NCBI GenBank assembly: GCA_943914465.1
Contig: CALUCD010000003.1
Location: 124,001-188,000 of the forward strand
DNA length: 64,000 nt
Origin: an uncultured Corynebacterium sp.
GTDB lineage: Bacteria; Actinomycetota; Actinomycetes; Mycobacteriales; Mycobacteriaceae
Direction: 5' to 3'
Of the stretch, positions 8,816-17,058 are shown piece after piece. Position 1 is the first letter of the stretch. Every line of letters begins with the position of its first letter. A program made the translations under genes and the position numbers. Under the pieces are notes generated by a model. The model saw only the letters and a program-made list of their open reading frames with translations. It made no database searches and had not been told where the DNA came from.

Positions 8816-9823
8816 TTAGCGCTGGAAGGGAAGAAAACCGACCTTTGCATAGACGTCGTCAAGCAGCTGCCCGGCGATCGCTGAGGCCCGCTCAGCCCCG
8901 CGAACCAGAATGGATTCGAGCTCAGCGCGATCGGCCATCAACTCGTCAAACCGGGTGCGCAGCGGAGTGGTGAACGCCTCGAGCGCATCGGCCGTGTCGA
9001 CCTTGAGCGCGCCGTAGCCTTGCCCTTCGTAGCCAGAGACGATGGTGTCCACGGGCACGCCAGTGAGCGCGGATTGGATCACCAGCAAGTTGGATACCCC
9101 GGGTTTGGTTTCCCGGTCGTAGGCAATTACCCCGTCGGTGTCCGTAACCGCAGACCTGATGCGCTTCGCGGATGTCTTCGGCTCATCCAACAAGTTGATG
9201 CAGCCTTTCGGGTTCGCAGCGGATTTACTCATCTTCACAGTCGGTTCCTGCAGGTCGTAGATCTTCGCGGCCCCCTGGGGTATGAACCCCTCGGGCACAA
9301 CGAACGTCTCGCCGTATCGAGCATTGAACCGCTCCGCCAGCGTGCGGGTGAGTTCTAGATGTTGGCGCTGGTCCTCACCAACCGGCACGAGCTGCGGCGA
9401 GTAGAGCAAAATATCGGCCGCCATGAGCATCGGGTACGTGAACAGGCCTACCGACGTACGGTCTTGGCCCTGTTTGGCTGACTTGTCTTTGAACTGGGTC
9501 ATACGCGATGCCTCGCCAAACCCGGTGAGGCATTGCAGCACCCACGTCAGCTCGGCGTGCGCCGGGACATGCGACTGGACGAACAGAGTCGATTTGTCCG
9601 GGTCAATGCCCAGCGCAATCAGCTGTGCGCAACCTGCGATGGTGCGCTGTCTCAGCTCGTTCGGGTCCTGCTCCACCGTGATTGCGTGCAGGTCGGGGAT
9701 GAAATAGAACGCCTCATATTCGTCCTGCAGGTCAATCCACTGCTTGAGGGCACCAAGGTAGTTGCCCAGGTGGTAGGAGTCGGCGGTGGGTTGGATTCCC
9801 GAGAGAACGCGCTGCTGTGACAT
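8816..9823 (-). CDS. trpS: tryptophanyl-tRNA synthetase
   Basis: Cytosolic class I aminoacyl-tRNA synthetase that charges tRNA-Trp. The 335-residue length fits the bacterial TrpRS family. Visible motifs are GIQPTADSYHLGNYLGA (residues 9-25, containing the HIGH-equivalent) and KMSKS at 197-201, with GEDQRQHLELTR around 149-160 in the active site. No second copy is seen in the window. The start at ATG 9823 matches the normal N-terminus. Confidence 0.97.
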   Translation of the reverse strand: MSQQRVLSGIQPTADSYHLGNYLGALKQWIDLQDEYEAFYFIPDLHAITVEQDPNELRQRTIAGCAQLIALGIDPDKSTLFVQSHVPAHAELTWVLQCLTGFGEASRMTQFKDKSAKQGQDRTSVGLFTYPMLMAADILLYSPQLVPVGEDQRQHLELTRTLAERFNARYGETFVVPEGFIPQGAAKIYDLQEPTVKMSKSAANPKGCINLLDEPKTSAKRIRSAVTDTDGVIAYDRETKPGVSNLLVIQSALTGVPVDTIVSGYEGQGYGALKVDTADALEAFTTPLRTRFDELMADRAELESILVRGAERASAIAGQLLDDVYAKVGFLPFQR

Positions 9824-9926
9824 GGGGTTCAGTGTATCGGTGGCGCGGGCGGATGCGAGCAGGCGTCAGCCTTGCCACTAGAGTTGAAGCAATTAATCGA
9901 CTACGCGCATTCTGGGGGCTTCAACC

Positions 9927-10139
9927 GTGAGTCGGTGTAGACCATATATTCCCTGGGTAATTACCGCGATCAGCTCGGATCAATCTGACGGCCGCACCGT
10001 TCATCATCGCCCGACACTCCAGCCCACTCGTGGACAAATCGCGGCCGCGAAACTCATCATTAAGCGTGACCGCGAAGGCAAAGGACGAGTGAAAATCACT
10101 CCGCAAATTCGGCAGCTCGCGGCATACGAGCTGAGCTAG
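9927..10139 (+). CDS. small conserved-looking hypothetical protein, 70 residues
   Basis: A basic protein from GTG 9927 with a possible ribosome site (GGGGG, 9913-9917). The second half (PTRGQIAAAKLIIKRDREGK) is predicted helical and looks like a constrained coding sequence, followed by a TPQIRQLAAYEL-type end. No membrane segment, no recognised domain. It sits alone between two reverse-strand genes, trpS and bsaP. Coding status is probable rather than certain. Confidence 0.55.
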   Translation: MSRCRPYIPWVITAISSDQSDGRTVHHRPTLQPTRGQIAAAKLIIKRDREGKGRVKITPQIRQLAAYELS

Positions 10140-10212
10140 ACCGCCCGCACACGCACCGAACCGCTGCCGCCGTCGTCGGGGCGGTCATCGCACGTACGCC
10201 GCGCTACGTGAG

Positions 10213-10416
10213 TTAACGCTCGAGCCATTCCGAGCGCAGCACCCCGTGACGCGAGCAAGCAGCTTCCCAGTGCATAGGGCTGATCTTCACCACCATCCGG
10301 CGCTGGCATAGCGGGCAGATCCGGGGCGCGTCGTATGGGCGCGCTGGATCTGTGGGTAGCGCCACCTCGCCGGAAAGGATCGCATCAGCGAGCTCGGTAT
10401 TGTCCGGTACTTTCAC
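10213..10416 (-). CDS. bsaP: biotin synthase auxiliary protein
   Basis: A 67-residue protein immediately downstream of bioB, starting at GTG 10416, ten bases after the bioB stop. It has three cysteines in the arrangement CPLC near residues 35-38 and ACSRHG near 55-60, and ends in RSEWLER. Small proteins of this kind in actinobacteria accompany BioB and are described as iron-sulfur accessory proteins that supply or regenerate the sulfur donor cluster for biotin synthase. Position and cysteine pattern match; identification is from memory of the family. A longer in-frame reading up to 10485 overlaps bioB and is unlikely. Confidence 0.85.
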   Translation of the reverse strand: MKVPDNTELADAILSGEVALPTDPARPYDAPRICPLCQRRMVVKISPMHWEAACSRHGVLRSEWLER

Positions 10417-10426
10417 AGCGCGGGCG

Positions 10427-11479
10427 CTACAGGGACTTGATCGTGTCGTACAGCGGCCCGTGTCCAGAGTTCGCCTTGGCACCAACTGGGGTGATCGACA
10501 AATTCAGCGCGCTGTCCATCACGCGATCGACTGTGTCGCGGTCGCTTTCCATGGGTCGGCCGAACGTCGTCAAGTAGTTGCCGCCAATGATGGCGTTGGC
10601 GCCGCCGAGCAGACCGGCTTCTGTTCCATCGTCTCCGAGCGCAAGCTCTGTGCCACCCGCAAACCGTAGTTGGGTGCGCGGCATGGCGAGACGGAACGCG
10701 GCAACGGCGCGCAACGCTTCACCCTGCGGGACGAGCGGGCGATCAGCGAACGGGGTTCCCGGGCGCGGGTCAAGGAAGTTCATCGGCACTTCTTCAGGTT
10801 CAACTGCTGCCAACTGGACGGCGAACTCGGCGCGTTGCTCAATGGTCTCCCCGAGCCCAATGATGCCGCCGCAGCAGGTTTCCATCCCCTCAGCGCGCAC
10901 ATGCTCAAGGGTGTCTTTGCGCTCCTGCCAGGTGTGGGTTGTCACAACGTTTGGGAAAAACGACGCCGCTGTTTCAAAGTTGTGGTTATAGCGGCTGACC
11001 CCCATCTGTTTAAGCTGGCGCGCCTGCTCGCGGGTGAGGATGCCCAAGGACGCAGAGATAGAAATGTCTACCTCATCTGTGATTGCAGTAATCGCTTCGG
11101 CGACCTGGCCCAGCAGATTCTGTGTTGGGCCCTTCACGGCTGCAACGATGCAGAACTCGCTTGCCCCCATTTTCTCGGACTGCTTCGCCGCTTCTACCAG
11201 CTCCGCAATGTCAAGGGTCACGGCACGAACGGGCGATTCAAACAGGCCAGATTGGGAGCAAAAGTGGCAATCCTCGGGGCAGCCGCCCGTCTTCAGCGAG
11301 ATGATGCCCTCCAAGCTGACGTCGACGCCGCAGTGGGCGATCCGCGTCTGGTGCGCAAGATCGAGCAGCTCCGGCAGATGCTCGTCGTCGATGCGGAGCA
11401 CCTCGAGTACCTCTTGTTCAGTGAGGCCTTCGGCGTTCTCAAGCGCTTTTTTCCGGGCGATTTCGAGGATCGTTGACAT
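10427..11479 (-). CDS. bioB: biotin synthase (radical SAM)
   Basis: Inserts sulfur into dethiobiotin to make biotin. The 350-residue protein has the radical-SAM cluster motif Cys67-x3-Cys71-x2-Cys74 (GGCPEDCHFCSQ), the ISASLGILT segment and the YNHN motif typical of BioB. ATG 11479 is chosen because it follows GGAG with suitable spacing, and the in-frame upstream extension runs through the promoter. No bioA, bioD or bioF is present in this window. Expression is probably biotin-controlled through the two operators upstream. Confidence 0.97.
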   Translation of the reverse strand: MSTILEIARKKALENAEGLTEQEVLEVLRIDDEHLPELLDLAHQTRIAHCGVDVSLEGIISLKTGGCPEDCHFCSQSGLFESPVRAVTLDIAELVEAAKQSEKMGASEFCIVAAVKGPTQNLLGQVAEAITAITDEVDISISASLGILTREQARQLKQMGVSRYNHNFETAASFFPNVVTTHTWQERKDTLEHVRAEGMETCCGGIIGLGETIEQRAEFAVQLAAVEPEEVPMNFLDPRPGTPFADRPLVPQGEALRAVAAFRLAMPRTQLRFAGGTELALGDDGTEAGLLGGANAIIGGNYLTTFGRPMESDRDTVDRVMDSALNLSITPVGAKANSGHGPLYDTIKSL

Positions 11480-11483
11480 GACT

Positions 11484-11496
11484 TGAACTCCGTTCA
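11484..11496. promoter_or_regulatory. BioQ-like operator 1, overlapping the bioB ribosome site
   Basis: TGAACTCCGTTCA is a perfect TGAAC-N3-GTTCA palindrome five bases before the bioB start codon, and on the coding strand it contains the GGAG ribosome site. It resembles the operator of BioQ, the TetR-type biotin repressor of corynebacteria. Confidence 0.7.
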
Positions 11497-11511
11497 GTTG
11501 GCAGTGGAGCA

Positions 11512-11540
11512 AGTCTACCGCCGACTTAAACACCGTTCAA
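11512..11540 (-). promoter_or_regulatory. bioB promoter with second BioQ-like operator
   Basis: On the reverse strand a -35 TTGAAC (11535-11540) and a -10 TAGACT (11512-11517) are separated by 17 bp. The -35 is part of a second operator-like palindrome, TGAACGGTGTTTA (11527-11539), related to operator 1. A repressor bound there would block RNA polymerase directly. Confidence 0.7.
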
Positions 11541-11854
11541 TTCGACATCACTTTGACATTAATCATTAATAGTTATTACATATATCGAGCTCGTGTCTGA
11601 AAGATTCCTGTCACTGTGCGACACGTTGTCTACGAACCCGGCGCGCAACATTTCGATAACGGTTTCTCTAACTTAAGGTAACAACTCAAGCTGACTGGGG
11701 GTCACGACCGACCTCAGTTGGCCCAACCTCGCCTCGACACGCGGCGTGAACACGTTCGGTCGCGGAAATGTCGAAGCCGGTGGTTATCGCAATGGAGAAG
11801 CCTTCACCCCGTCACTCAAAGCATTTGAGGACACGAAGTTTGAGAAAGAGACCC
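11541..11854. other. intergenic region between bioB and the CAP-domain gene
   Basis: About 310 bases. The left part (11556-11590) is AT-rich with runs such as TAATCATTAATAG; the right part is of average composition and contains CTAACTTAAGGTAACA around 11668-11683, where a promoter for the downstream gene may lie. In-frame codons from ATG 11768 precede the chosen start at 11855. No RNA gene or clear terminator is visible. Confidence 0.4.
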
Positions 11855-12568
11855 ATGCCAGCGAATTCGATCAAAAAGGTCCTTACCGGTCTGCTGGGCC
11901 TGCTGCCCCTACTGGCAGCACTACTGGCAGGCCTGGGCGGCGACAAGAACCCTGAGGAACCCGCCCCGCCAAGCACCACTGTCAGCACCACCGAAGAAAA
12001 ACCGGCCCCATCCGAGCCGCAGAAACCGGAACCGAGTGAACCGAGCGAGCCAAGTGCACCGAGCGAGCCAAGTGAACCTCCAGCTCCGGCACCTGAACCG
12101 GCCCCTGAGCCGCCCGCCCCTGAACCGAGCCGTCCAGCCCCGCCGGCGCCGGAGCCACCAGCGCCCGAAAAGCCTGCTCCGACGCCAGATGATGAGGCAT
12201 CAGAGATCCAGCGCCAACTGATCGACGCCACGAACAAGTTCCGTGAGCAAAACGGTCTTCCCGCGCTCAAGCCCATGCCCGAGCTGAACCGCGTCGCCCA
12301 GGATTGGTCCGAGAGGATGGCGCGCGAGGACAACCTCTACCACAACCCCTCGTACACCCAGCAGTACCCAAGCGGCTGGACCCACGCCTCAGAGAATGTG
12401 TTGCAAAACATGACCTCGGCGGACGCGGCGGCCATGGTTGACCAGTGGGCAAAATCCCCTGGGCACCGCGCGAACATGCTCAGCCCGGAGGCCACCCACA
12501 TTGGTGTCGGTGTCGCCGACACAGGAAACGGCAAGCGTTACGCCACGCAGAACTTCGCCGGGTACTAG
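11855..12568 (+). CDS. secreted CAP-domain (SCP/PR-1-like) protein
   Basis: Starts at ATG 11855 with a typical signal peptide (basic NSIKK then VLTGLLGLLPLLAALLAGL), followed by a long Pro/Glu/Ser-rich spacer with EPSEPSEPSAPSEPSEP-type repeats (about residues 35-110), and a C-terminal CAP domain. Domain marks include the NKFREQNGLPAL start, RVAQDWSERMA, the ENVLQN motif, the GHRANML motif with its His, and the closing GVGVADT/ATQNFAGY. The spacer suggests reach through the cell envelope. Function of bacterial CAP proteins is largely unknown. An in-frame ATG at 11768 would put a long basic extension ahead of the signal. Confidence 0.9.
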   Translation: MPANSIKKVLTGLLGLLPLLAALLAGLGGDKNPEEPAPPSTTVSTTEEKPAPSEPQKPEPSEPSEPSAPSEPSEPPAPAPEPAPEPPAPEPSRPAPPAPEPPAPEKPAPTPDDEASEIQRQLIDATNKFREQNGLPALKPMPELNRVAQDWSERMAREDNLYHNPSYTQQYPSGWTHASENVLQNMTSADAAAMVDQWAKSPGHRANMLSPEATHIGVGVADTGNGKRYATQNFAGY

Positions 12569-12590
12569 ATAGCCCGGTACTAGATACCGG
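12561..12590. repeat. short tandem duplication at the CAP gene stop, forming a hairpin
   Basis: GGTACTAGATA occurs at 12561-12571 (containing the stop TAG) and again at 12577-12587. The second copy forms a hairpin, CCGGTA (12574-12579) with TACCGG (12585-12590). No T-run follows, so it is not a standard terminator. Confidence 0.6.
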
Positions 12591-12602
12591 CAAGGCCCTG
12601 GC

Positions 12603-13508
12603 CTAGCGATAGCCCACCATCAGCGGCGAATGGTCTGACCAGCGCTGCTCGACGGTGGGCGCTTTTTCTACCCAGGAGCGCTCAGCGCGTTCCAGCATAT
12701 TCGCGGTCGCTGCCTGCACATCGATTCGCCATCCAGCGTCGTTGTTGAAGGCTTGTCCGCGAAACGTCCACCAGGTGTACGCAGCGTCATACGGCGCGAG
12801 CCTGCGGGCGACATCAAACCACTGCGGGGCGTCGATTGCTTGTCGACGCCCCGTTGCAACGTATTCCACCGCCCCCGCGAACACGTCAGCCCCCTTTGCG
12901 TCCATATCTTGGGCTTCATCGTCGGGAAAGCAGCCGAAGACTGCGTCCATAAACGCGCGCTCGTGCGGTAGGAAACCGGACTTCTTCTGGTTTGCCTTCC
13001 AGTTCTTCAAATCTTCACGGCGGTGGCAGATATTCCAATCCCCGCCGATCACCATCTCTGGATACTCGCCCGCCCATTGGTGCAGCAGCGGCTCGAAGGC
13101 ATCGAGAAAGCGATACTTTTCGTCCTGCTTTGCAGTGTCTGCAGACCCAGACGGAAGATACAGCGAGGCAACCCGCTCTCCGTTTTCGAGCGATCCAGCG
13201 ATGAAGCGTCCCGCGCCTTCAAACCCTGGTATCCCTACCTCCACATGGCGGAGTGGAGTGCGGGAGAGAATGCCAACACCTGCGCGGCCTTTGGCCGCAG
13301 CGGGCGCAACCACAAGGTGCCAGCCGGCGTCAATCGCTGGGGCAAGCGCTGACGCAGCTTGGTCTTCAGTGGCACGTACCTCTTGCATCAGGACGACATC
13401 TGCCGTGGTGTCACGCAACCACGCGAGCATGCCGGGGTTGGATTCGTTGCGGATCTTCGTGGCAGCGCGGATACCGTTGACATTGACGGTGGCGATGGTG
13501 AGCGTCAT
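12603..13508 (-). CDS. xthA: exodeoxyribonuclease III / AP endonuclease family protein
   Basis: A DNA-repair nuclease of the exonuclease III/APE1 fold, 301 residues. Motifs seen are TVNVNGIRAA at the N-terminus, LMQEVRA with the metal-binding Glu near residue 42, GGDWNICH around 154-161, the FRGQAFNNDAGWRID region, and the terminal SDHSPLM with the catalytic Asp-His pair. These are the usual active-site residues and all are present. It is divergent from icd and convergent with the CAP gene. Confidence 0.93.
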   Translation of the reverse strand: MTLTIATVNVNGIRAATKIRNESNPGMLAWLRDTTADVVLMQEVRATEDQAASALAPAIDAGWHLVVAPAAAKGRAGVGILSRTPLRHVEVGIPGFEGAGRFIAGSLENGERVASLYLPSGSADTAKQDEKYRFLDAFEPLLHQWAGEYPEMVIGGDWNICHRREDLKNWKANQKKSGFLPHERAFMDAVFGCFPDDEAQDMDAKGADVFAGAVEYVATGRRQAIDAPQWFDVARRLAPYDAAYTWWTFRGQAFNNDAGWRIDVQAATANMLERAERSWVEKAPTVEQRWSDHSPLMVGYR

Positions 13509-13529
13509 GGGCCCTGACCCTACCGCCCC

Positions 13530-13551
13530 CGACCCCCGCGGGAGGGGGTCG
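13530..13551. other. GC-rich hairpin in the xthA/icd divergent promoter region
   Basis: CGACCCCC (13530-13537) pairs with GGGGGTCG (13544-13551) across a six-base loop. It lies between the two divergent start regions with no T-run on either side, so it is more likely an operator or structural element than a terminator. Confidence 0.4.
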
Positions 13552-13627
13552 CCTTACAGGACGAGCGGTATGTATTGCCGGTACGCTGGTGCGTTGAAGT
13601 CTGACACCGAAACGTATGAGGAGCCCT

Positions 13628-15814
13628 ATGTCAACGATCATCTGGACCCGCACGGACGAAGCACCGCTGCTGGCAACGTACTCCCTCAAGCCGATCGTGG
13701 AGGCGTTTGCCTCGCAGGCCGGCATCAACGTGGACACCGCCGACATCTCCCTGGCTGGACGTATCCTCGCTCAGTTCCCGGATCGCCTCAGCGACGAACA
13801 GAAGATGGACGATGCATTGGCCCAGCTGGGTGAGCTAGCAAAAACGCCCGAGGCCAACATCATCAAACTCCCCAATATTTCCGCATCGCTCGTGCAGCTC
13901 AAGAATGCTATCGCTGAGTTGCAGGCAGCTGGCTTCGACATCCCGGACTACGAGGATGCGCAGGAGAAATACGACTCGGTGAAGGGCTCCGCTGTCAACC
14001 CGGTGCTGCGCGAGGGCAACTCAGACCGGCGCGCTCCTGAAGCGGTCAAGAACTACACCCGCAACCACCCGCACTCGATGGGCACGTGGTCGCGCGACTC
14101 CAAGACCAACGTGGCAACCATGGATGCGAACGATTTCCGCCACAACGAGAAGTCGGTGATCATGCCTGCGGCCGATACGCTGACCATCAAACTGGTCACC
14201 GCAGATGGCAACGAGGAGGTCTTGAAAGATGGCCTCAAGGTGGAGCAGGGTGAGGTCATCGATGGCACCTTCATGTCTGCACAAGCGCTCGATGCCTTCT
14301 TGCTCGACGCAGTGCAGCGTGCAAAAGAAGAAGGGGTGCTGTTCTCTGCGCACCTGAAGGCCACCATGATGAAGGTCTCCGACCCAATTATCTTTGGCCA
14401 TGTTGTTCGCGCTTACTTCAAGGACGTTTACGACAAGTACGGTGATCAGCTGCTCGCAGCCGGGCTTGACGGTGAAAATGGCCTCGGCGCGATCTTCGAC
14501 GGTCTCGGGCAGCTGGACAACGGCGATGACATCCGCGCGGCGTTTGAGCAGGCGCTTGTTGACGGCCCAGATCTGGCAATGGTGAACTCCCACAAGGGCA
14601 TCACCAACCTGCACGTGCCGTCGGATGTGATCATTGATGCGTCCATGCCCGCGATGATCCGTACCTCTGGCCACATGTGGAACGCGGAGGATCAGGAACA
14701 GGACACGTTGGCCACTATCCCGGATTCGTCCTACGCGGGTGTGTACCAGGTAGTGATCGATGATTGCCGCGAGAACGGCGCCTATGACCCGACCACGATG
14801 GGCACCGTGCCGAACGTGGGGCTGATGGCGAAGAAGGCCGAGGAGTACGGCTCCCACGACAAGACCTTCAAGATTCCCGCTGATGGCACTGTCCAGGTGG
14901 TCAACTCCAACGGTGACGTGATTATCGAGCACCAGGTAGAAAAAGGCGACATCTGGCGTGCGTGCCAGACCAAGGACGCTCCGATCCAGGACTGGGTGAA
15001 GCTCGCGGTAGACCGCGCACGCTTGTCTGGCATGAAGGCGATCTTCTGGCTCGATCCGGAGCGCGGGCACGACCGCAACATGATCGAACTGGTGGAAAAG
15101 TACTTGGGTGATCATGACACGTCAGGGTTGGACATTGAGATCATGTCCCCGGTGGAGGCCACCAAAGCATCCGTTGAGCGCATCCGCCGCGGTGAGGACA
15201 CGATCTCGGTGACCGGGAATGTCCTGCGTGACTACAACACGGACCTGTTCCCCATCCTTGAGCTCGGCACGTCCGCGAAGATGCTTTCGGTCGTTCCACT
15301 CATGGCGGGCGGCGGACTGTTTGAGACCGGTGCTGGCGGTTCCGCTCCGAAGCACGTCCAACAGGTGCAGGAGGAAAACCACCTGCGCTGGGATTCGCTC
15401 GGTGAGTACCTCGCATTGGCAGAATCGTTCCGCCACGAGAAGAACGCGCGGGGCAACGAGCGCGCCGGCGTGCTGGGCGACACGCTCGACCGGGCAACGG
15501 AAACTCTGCTCAATGAGGGCAAATCCCCGTCGCGCAAGGTCGGTGAGATCGACGACCGCGGCTCGCACTTCTGGCTGTCGCTCTACTGGGCGGAGGAGCT
15601 GGCGAAGCAGACCGAGGACGCAGCGCTGGCTGAGGCGTTCGGCCCCATCGCCGAGGCGCTTCGCGCAAACGCTGAGCAGATCGACAAAGAACTGCTTGAC
15701 GCGCAAGGCACGGCGGCGGACCTCGGAGGCTACTACTGGCCGGATGAGGAAAAGACCACCCAGGTCATGCGCCCATCTGCCACGTTCAATGAGATCATTG
15801 ACGGCCTGAAGTAA
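13628..15814 (+). CDS. icd: isocitrate dehydrogenase, monomeric NADP type
   Basis: TCA-cycle enzyme converting isocitrate to 2-oxoglutarate with NADPH formation. At 728 residues it belongs to the large monomeric IDH class common in corynebacteria, not the smaller dimeric class. Recognisable segments are the N-terminal STIIWTRTDEAPLLATYSLK, the isocitrate-binding region with NSDRRAPEAVKNY near residue 130, and the C-terminal GDRLG-poor, ETGAGGSAPKHVQQ segment. ATG 13628 is preceded by GAGG (13618-13621). It ends in a strong terminator at 15848. Confidence 0.97.
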   Translation: MSTIIWTRTDEAPLLATYSLKPIVEAFASQAGINVDTADISLAGRILAQFPDRLSDEQKMDDALAQLGELAKTPEANIIKLPNISASLVQLKNAIAELQAAGFDIPDYEDAQEKYDSVKGSAVNPVLREGNSDRRAPEAVKNYTRNHPHSMGTWSRDSKTNVATMDANDFRHNEKSVIMPAADTLTIKLVTADGNEEVLKDGLKVEQGEVIDGTFMSAQALDAFLLDAVQRAKEEGVLFSAHLKATMMKVSDPIIFGHVVRAYFKDVYDKYGDQLLAAGLDGENGLGAIFDGLGQLDNGDDIRAAFEQALVDGPDLAMVNSHKGITNLHVPSDVIIDASMPAMIRTSGHMWNAEDQEQDTLATIPDSSYAGVYQVVIDDCRENGAYDPTTMGTVPNVGLMAKKAEEYGSHDKTFKIPADGTVQVVNSNGDVIIEHQVEKGDIWRACQTKDAPIQDWVKLAVDRARLSGMKAIFWLDPERGHDRNMIELVEKYLGDHDTSGLDIEIMSPVEATKASVERIRRGEDTISVTGNVLRDYNTDLFPILELGTSAKMLSVVPLMAGGGLFETGAGGSAPKHVQQVQEENHLRWDSLGEYLALAESFRHEKNARGNERAGVLGDTLDRATETLLNEGKSPSRKVGEIDDRGSHFWLSLYWAEELAKQTEDAALAEAFGPIAEALRANAEQIDKELLDAQGTAADLGGYYWPDEEKTTQVMRPSATFNEIIDGLK

Positions 15815-15847
15815 CGCCACCGCGGGTAACGCGGTGAGCGCGGTGTA

Positions 15848-15888
15848 GGGGCTGGATCAGAGTCATTTCTGGTCCAGCCCCTTGTTTC
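15848..15888 (+). terminator. rho-independent terminator after icd
   Basis: GGGGCTGGA (15848-15856) pairs perfectly with TCCAGCCCC (15873-15881) and is followed by TTGTTTCG. The 9-bp stem and T-rich tail, 34 bases after the icd stop, fit an intrinsic terminator. Confidence 0.85.
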
Positions 15889-15959
15889 GTGCCTTTTATG
15901 CGCCGGGTGCAACCAAGGCGGGGGCACCTAGGCGAGCGCGAATAAAAACACCCTTTCGC

Positions 15960-15995
15960 GTACCGCTTGGTCTAGTCTTACAGACCAAGCGGTAC
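15960..15995. promoter_or_regulatory. perfect 14-bp inverted repeat, McbR-type operator pair before the oxygenase gene
   Basis: GTACCGCTTGGTCT (15960-15973) is mirrored exactly by AGACCAAGCGGTAC (15982-15995), spacer eight bases. Each arm reads as a (T/C)AGACCAAGCGGTA site on its own strand, closely matching the site before metQ at 28466 and related to the TAGAC-N6-GTCTA box bound by the methionine repressor McbR. A possible -10, TAGTCT (15973-15978), lies in the middle, so binding should block transcription. Confidence 0.7.
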
Positions 15996-16014
15996 ACAAT
16001 CGAAAGGAAACACC

Positions 16015-17055
16015 ATGTCACCGACGCCCCGAACCCCCGCCCTGCCCGTCATCTCCTACGCCAAACTCGCTGGCGGCGACGTTGAGGAACTCGACCGACT
16101 GCGAGAAGTCAGCCATACTATTGGGTTCTTCTACCTGGCAGACCATGGCGTCGATACGCAACTGCGCGACACCTTAATCACCAGCGCGAAGCAATTCTTT
16201 GCCCTGCCGCAGGAGCAGAAAGAACAGATCTCCAACCTCAACAACCGCCACTACCGTGGCTACAGCTCATTGGGTGACGAGCGAACGCAGGACAAAGTGG
16301 ACTGGCGCGAACAGCTCGATTACTCCCTCGACCGCCCCGAGCCACCCGAGTGCGAACTGATTGAACGCCCCTGGCGTGTCCTCGAGGGCCCGAACCCATG
16401 GCCTTCTCAAATACCTGCACTGAAAGACGCGGTAAACGAGTACATCACTCGCCTCACCCTCATCGGGCGAACCGTCATCGAGGGGTGGGCTCAGGCCCTT
16501 CACCAGAACGACCCGGCGTTCAACGCACAGTTTGACGCAGCGTTCGAGGACCCTTCTCCCCTGCTGAAACTGGTTCACTACCCCGCAGCCGAAAACGGTG
16601 AATCGGAGCAAGGGGTGGGAGCACACAAAGACACCGGCGTGGTCACCCTGCTCTACATCGAGCCTGACTCCTCTGGGCTGCAGGTGGAAACAGATCACGG
16701 CTGGATCGATGTCGCGCCACTGCCCGATACCTTTGTGGTCAACATTGGCGAGCAGCTGGAACGAGCCACGAACGGGTACCTGGTAGCCACGCGCCACCGG
16801 GTACAGCCCACACAGGCTGGTAGCGAGCGTTTCTCGTTCCCCTTCTTCCTCATCCCCAATCTCGACGCTGTGCTGCCGACCTTTGCACTGCCCGCGGAGT
16901 ACGCCGCCGAGGCACGCGGGATCGGCCTCGACTGCCACGGTGAGCGAATCTACGATGTCACCGGTAGAAACTCGCTGAAGTCGCGCCTTCGGGCCCATCC
17001 GGAAACCACGGCGAAGTTCAACCAGGCGATCGCTGACCGGCTTGCGGTGGTGTAG
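16015..17055 (+). CDS. 2-oxoglutarate/Fe(II)-dependent oxygenase (isopenicillin N synthase-like)
   Basis: The 346-residue protein has the N-terminal DIOX_N region (PVISYAKL, then GFFYLADHGVD near residue 38) and a C-terminal 2OG-Fe(II) domain. Iron ligands are visible as His-Lys-Asp in GAHKDTG near residue 203 and the distal His in ATRHRV near 262; the co-substrate-binding RFSFPFF (RxS type) follows. The cytosolic enzyme hydroxylates or desaturates an unknown small molecule. ATG 16015 follows AAAGGAAA. Three bases separate it from the MetQ-like gene, and the McbR-type operator upstream points to a sulfur-related substrate. Confidence 0.92.
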   Translation: MSPTPRTPALPVISYAKLAGGDVEELDRLREVSHTIGFFYLADHGVDTQLRDTLITSAKQFFALPQEQKEQISNLNNRHYRGYSSLGDERTQDKVDWREQLDYSLDRPEPPECELIERPWRVLEGPNPWPSQIPALKDAVNEYITRLTLIGRTVIEGWAQALHQNDPAFNAQFDAAFEDPSPLLKLVHYPAAENGESEQGVGAHKDTGVVTLLYIEPDSSGLQVETDHGWIDVAPLPDTFVVNIGEQLERATNGYLVATRHRVQPTQAGSERFSFPFFLIPNLDAVLPTFALPAEYAAEARGIGLDCHGERIYDVTGRNSLKSRLRAHPETTAKFNQAIADRLAVV

Positions 17056-17058
17056 GGC

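Noticed and set aside
12655..13833. 392-codon forward ORF across xthA and the icd start
   Set aside because: It crosses a divergent promoter region and two real genes; its sequence has no coherent domain.
14021..15115. Long reverse-strand ORF of 364 codons inside icd
   Set aside because: It is fully antisense to icd, has no family features, no ribosome site, and is explained by the codon bias of the real gene.
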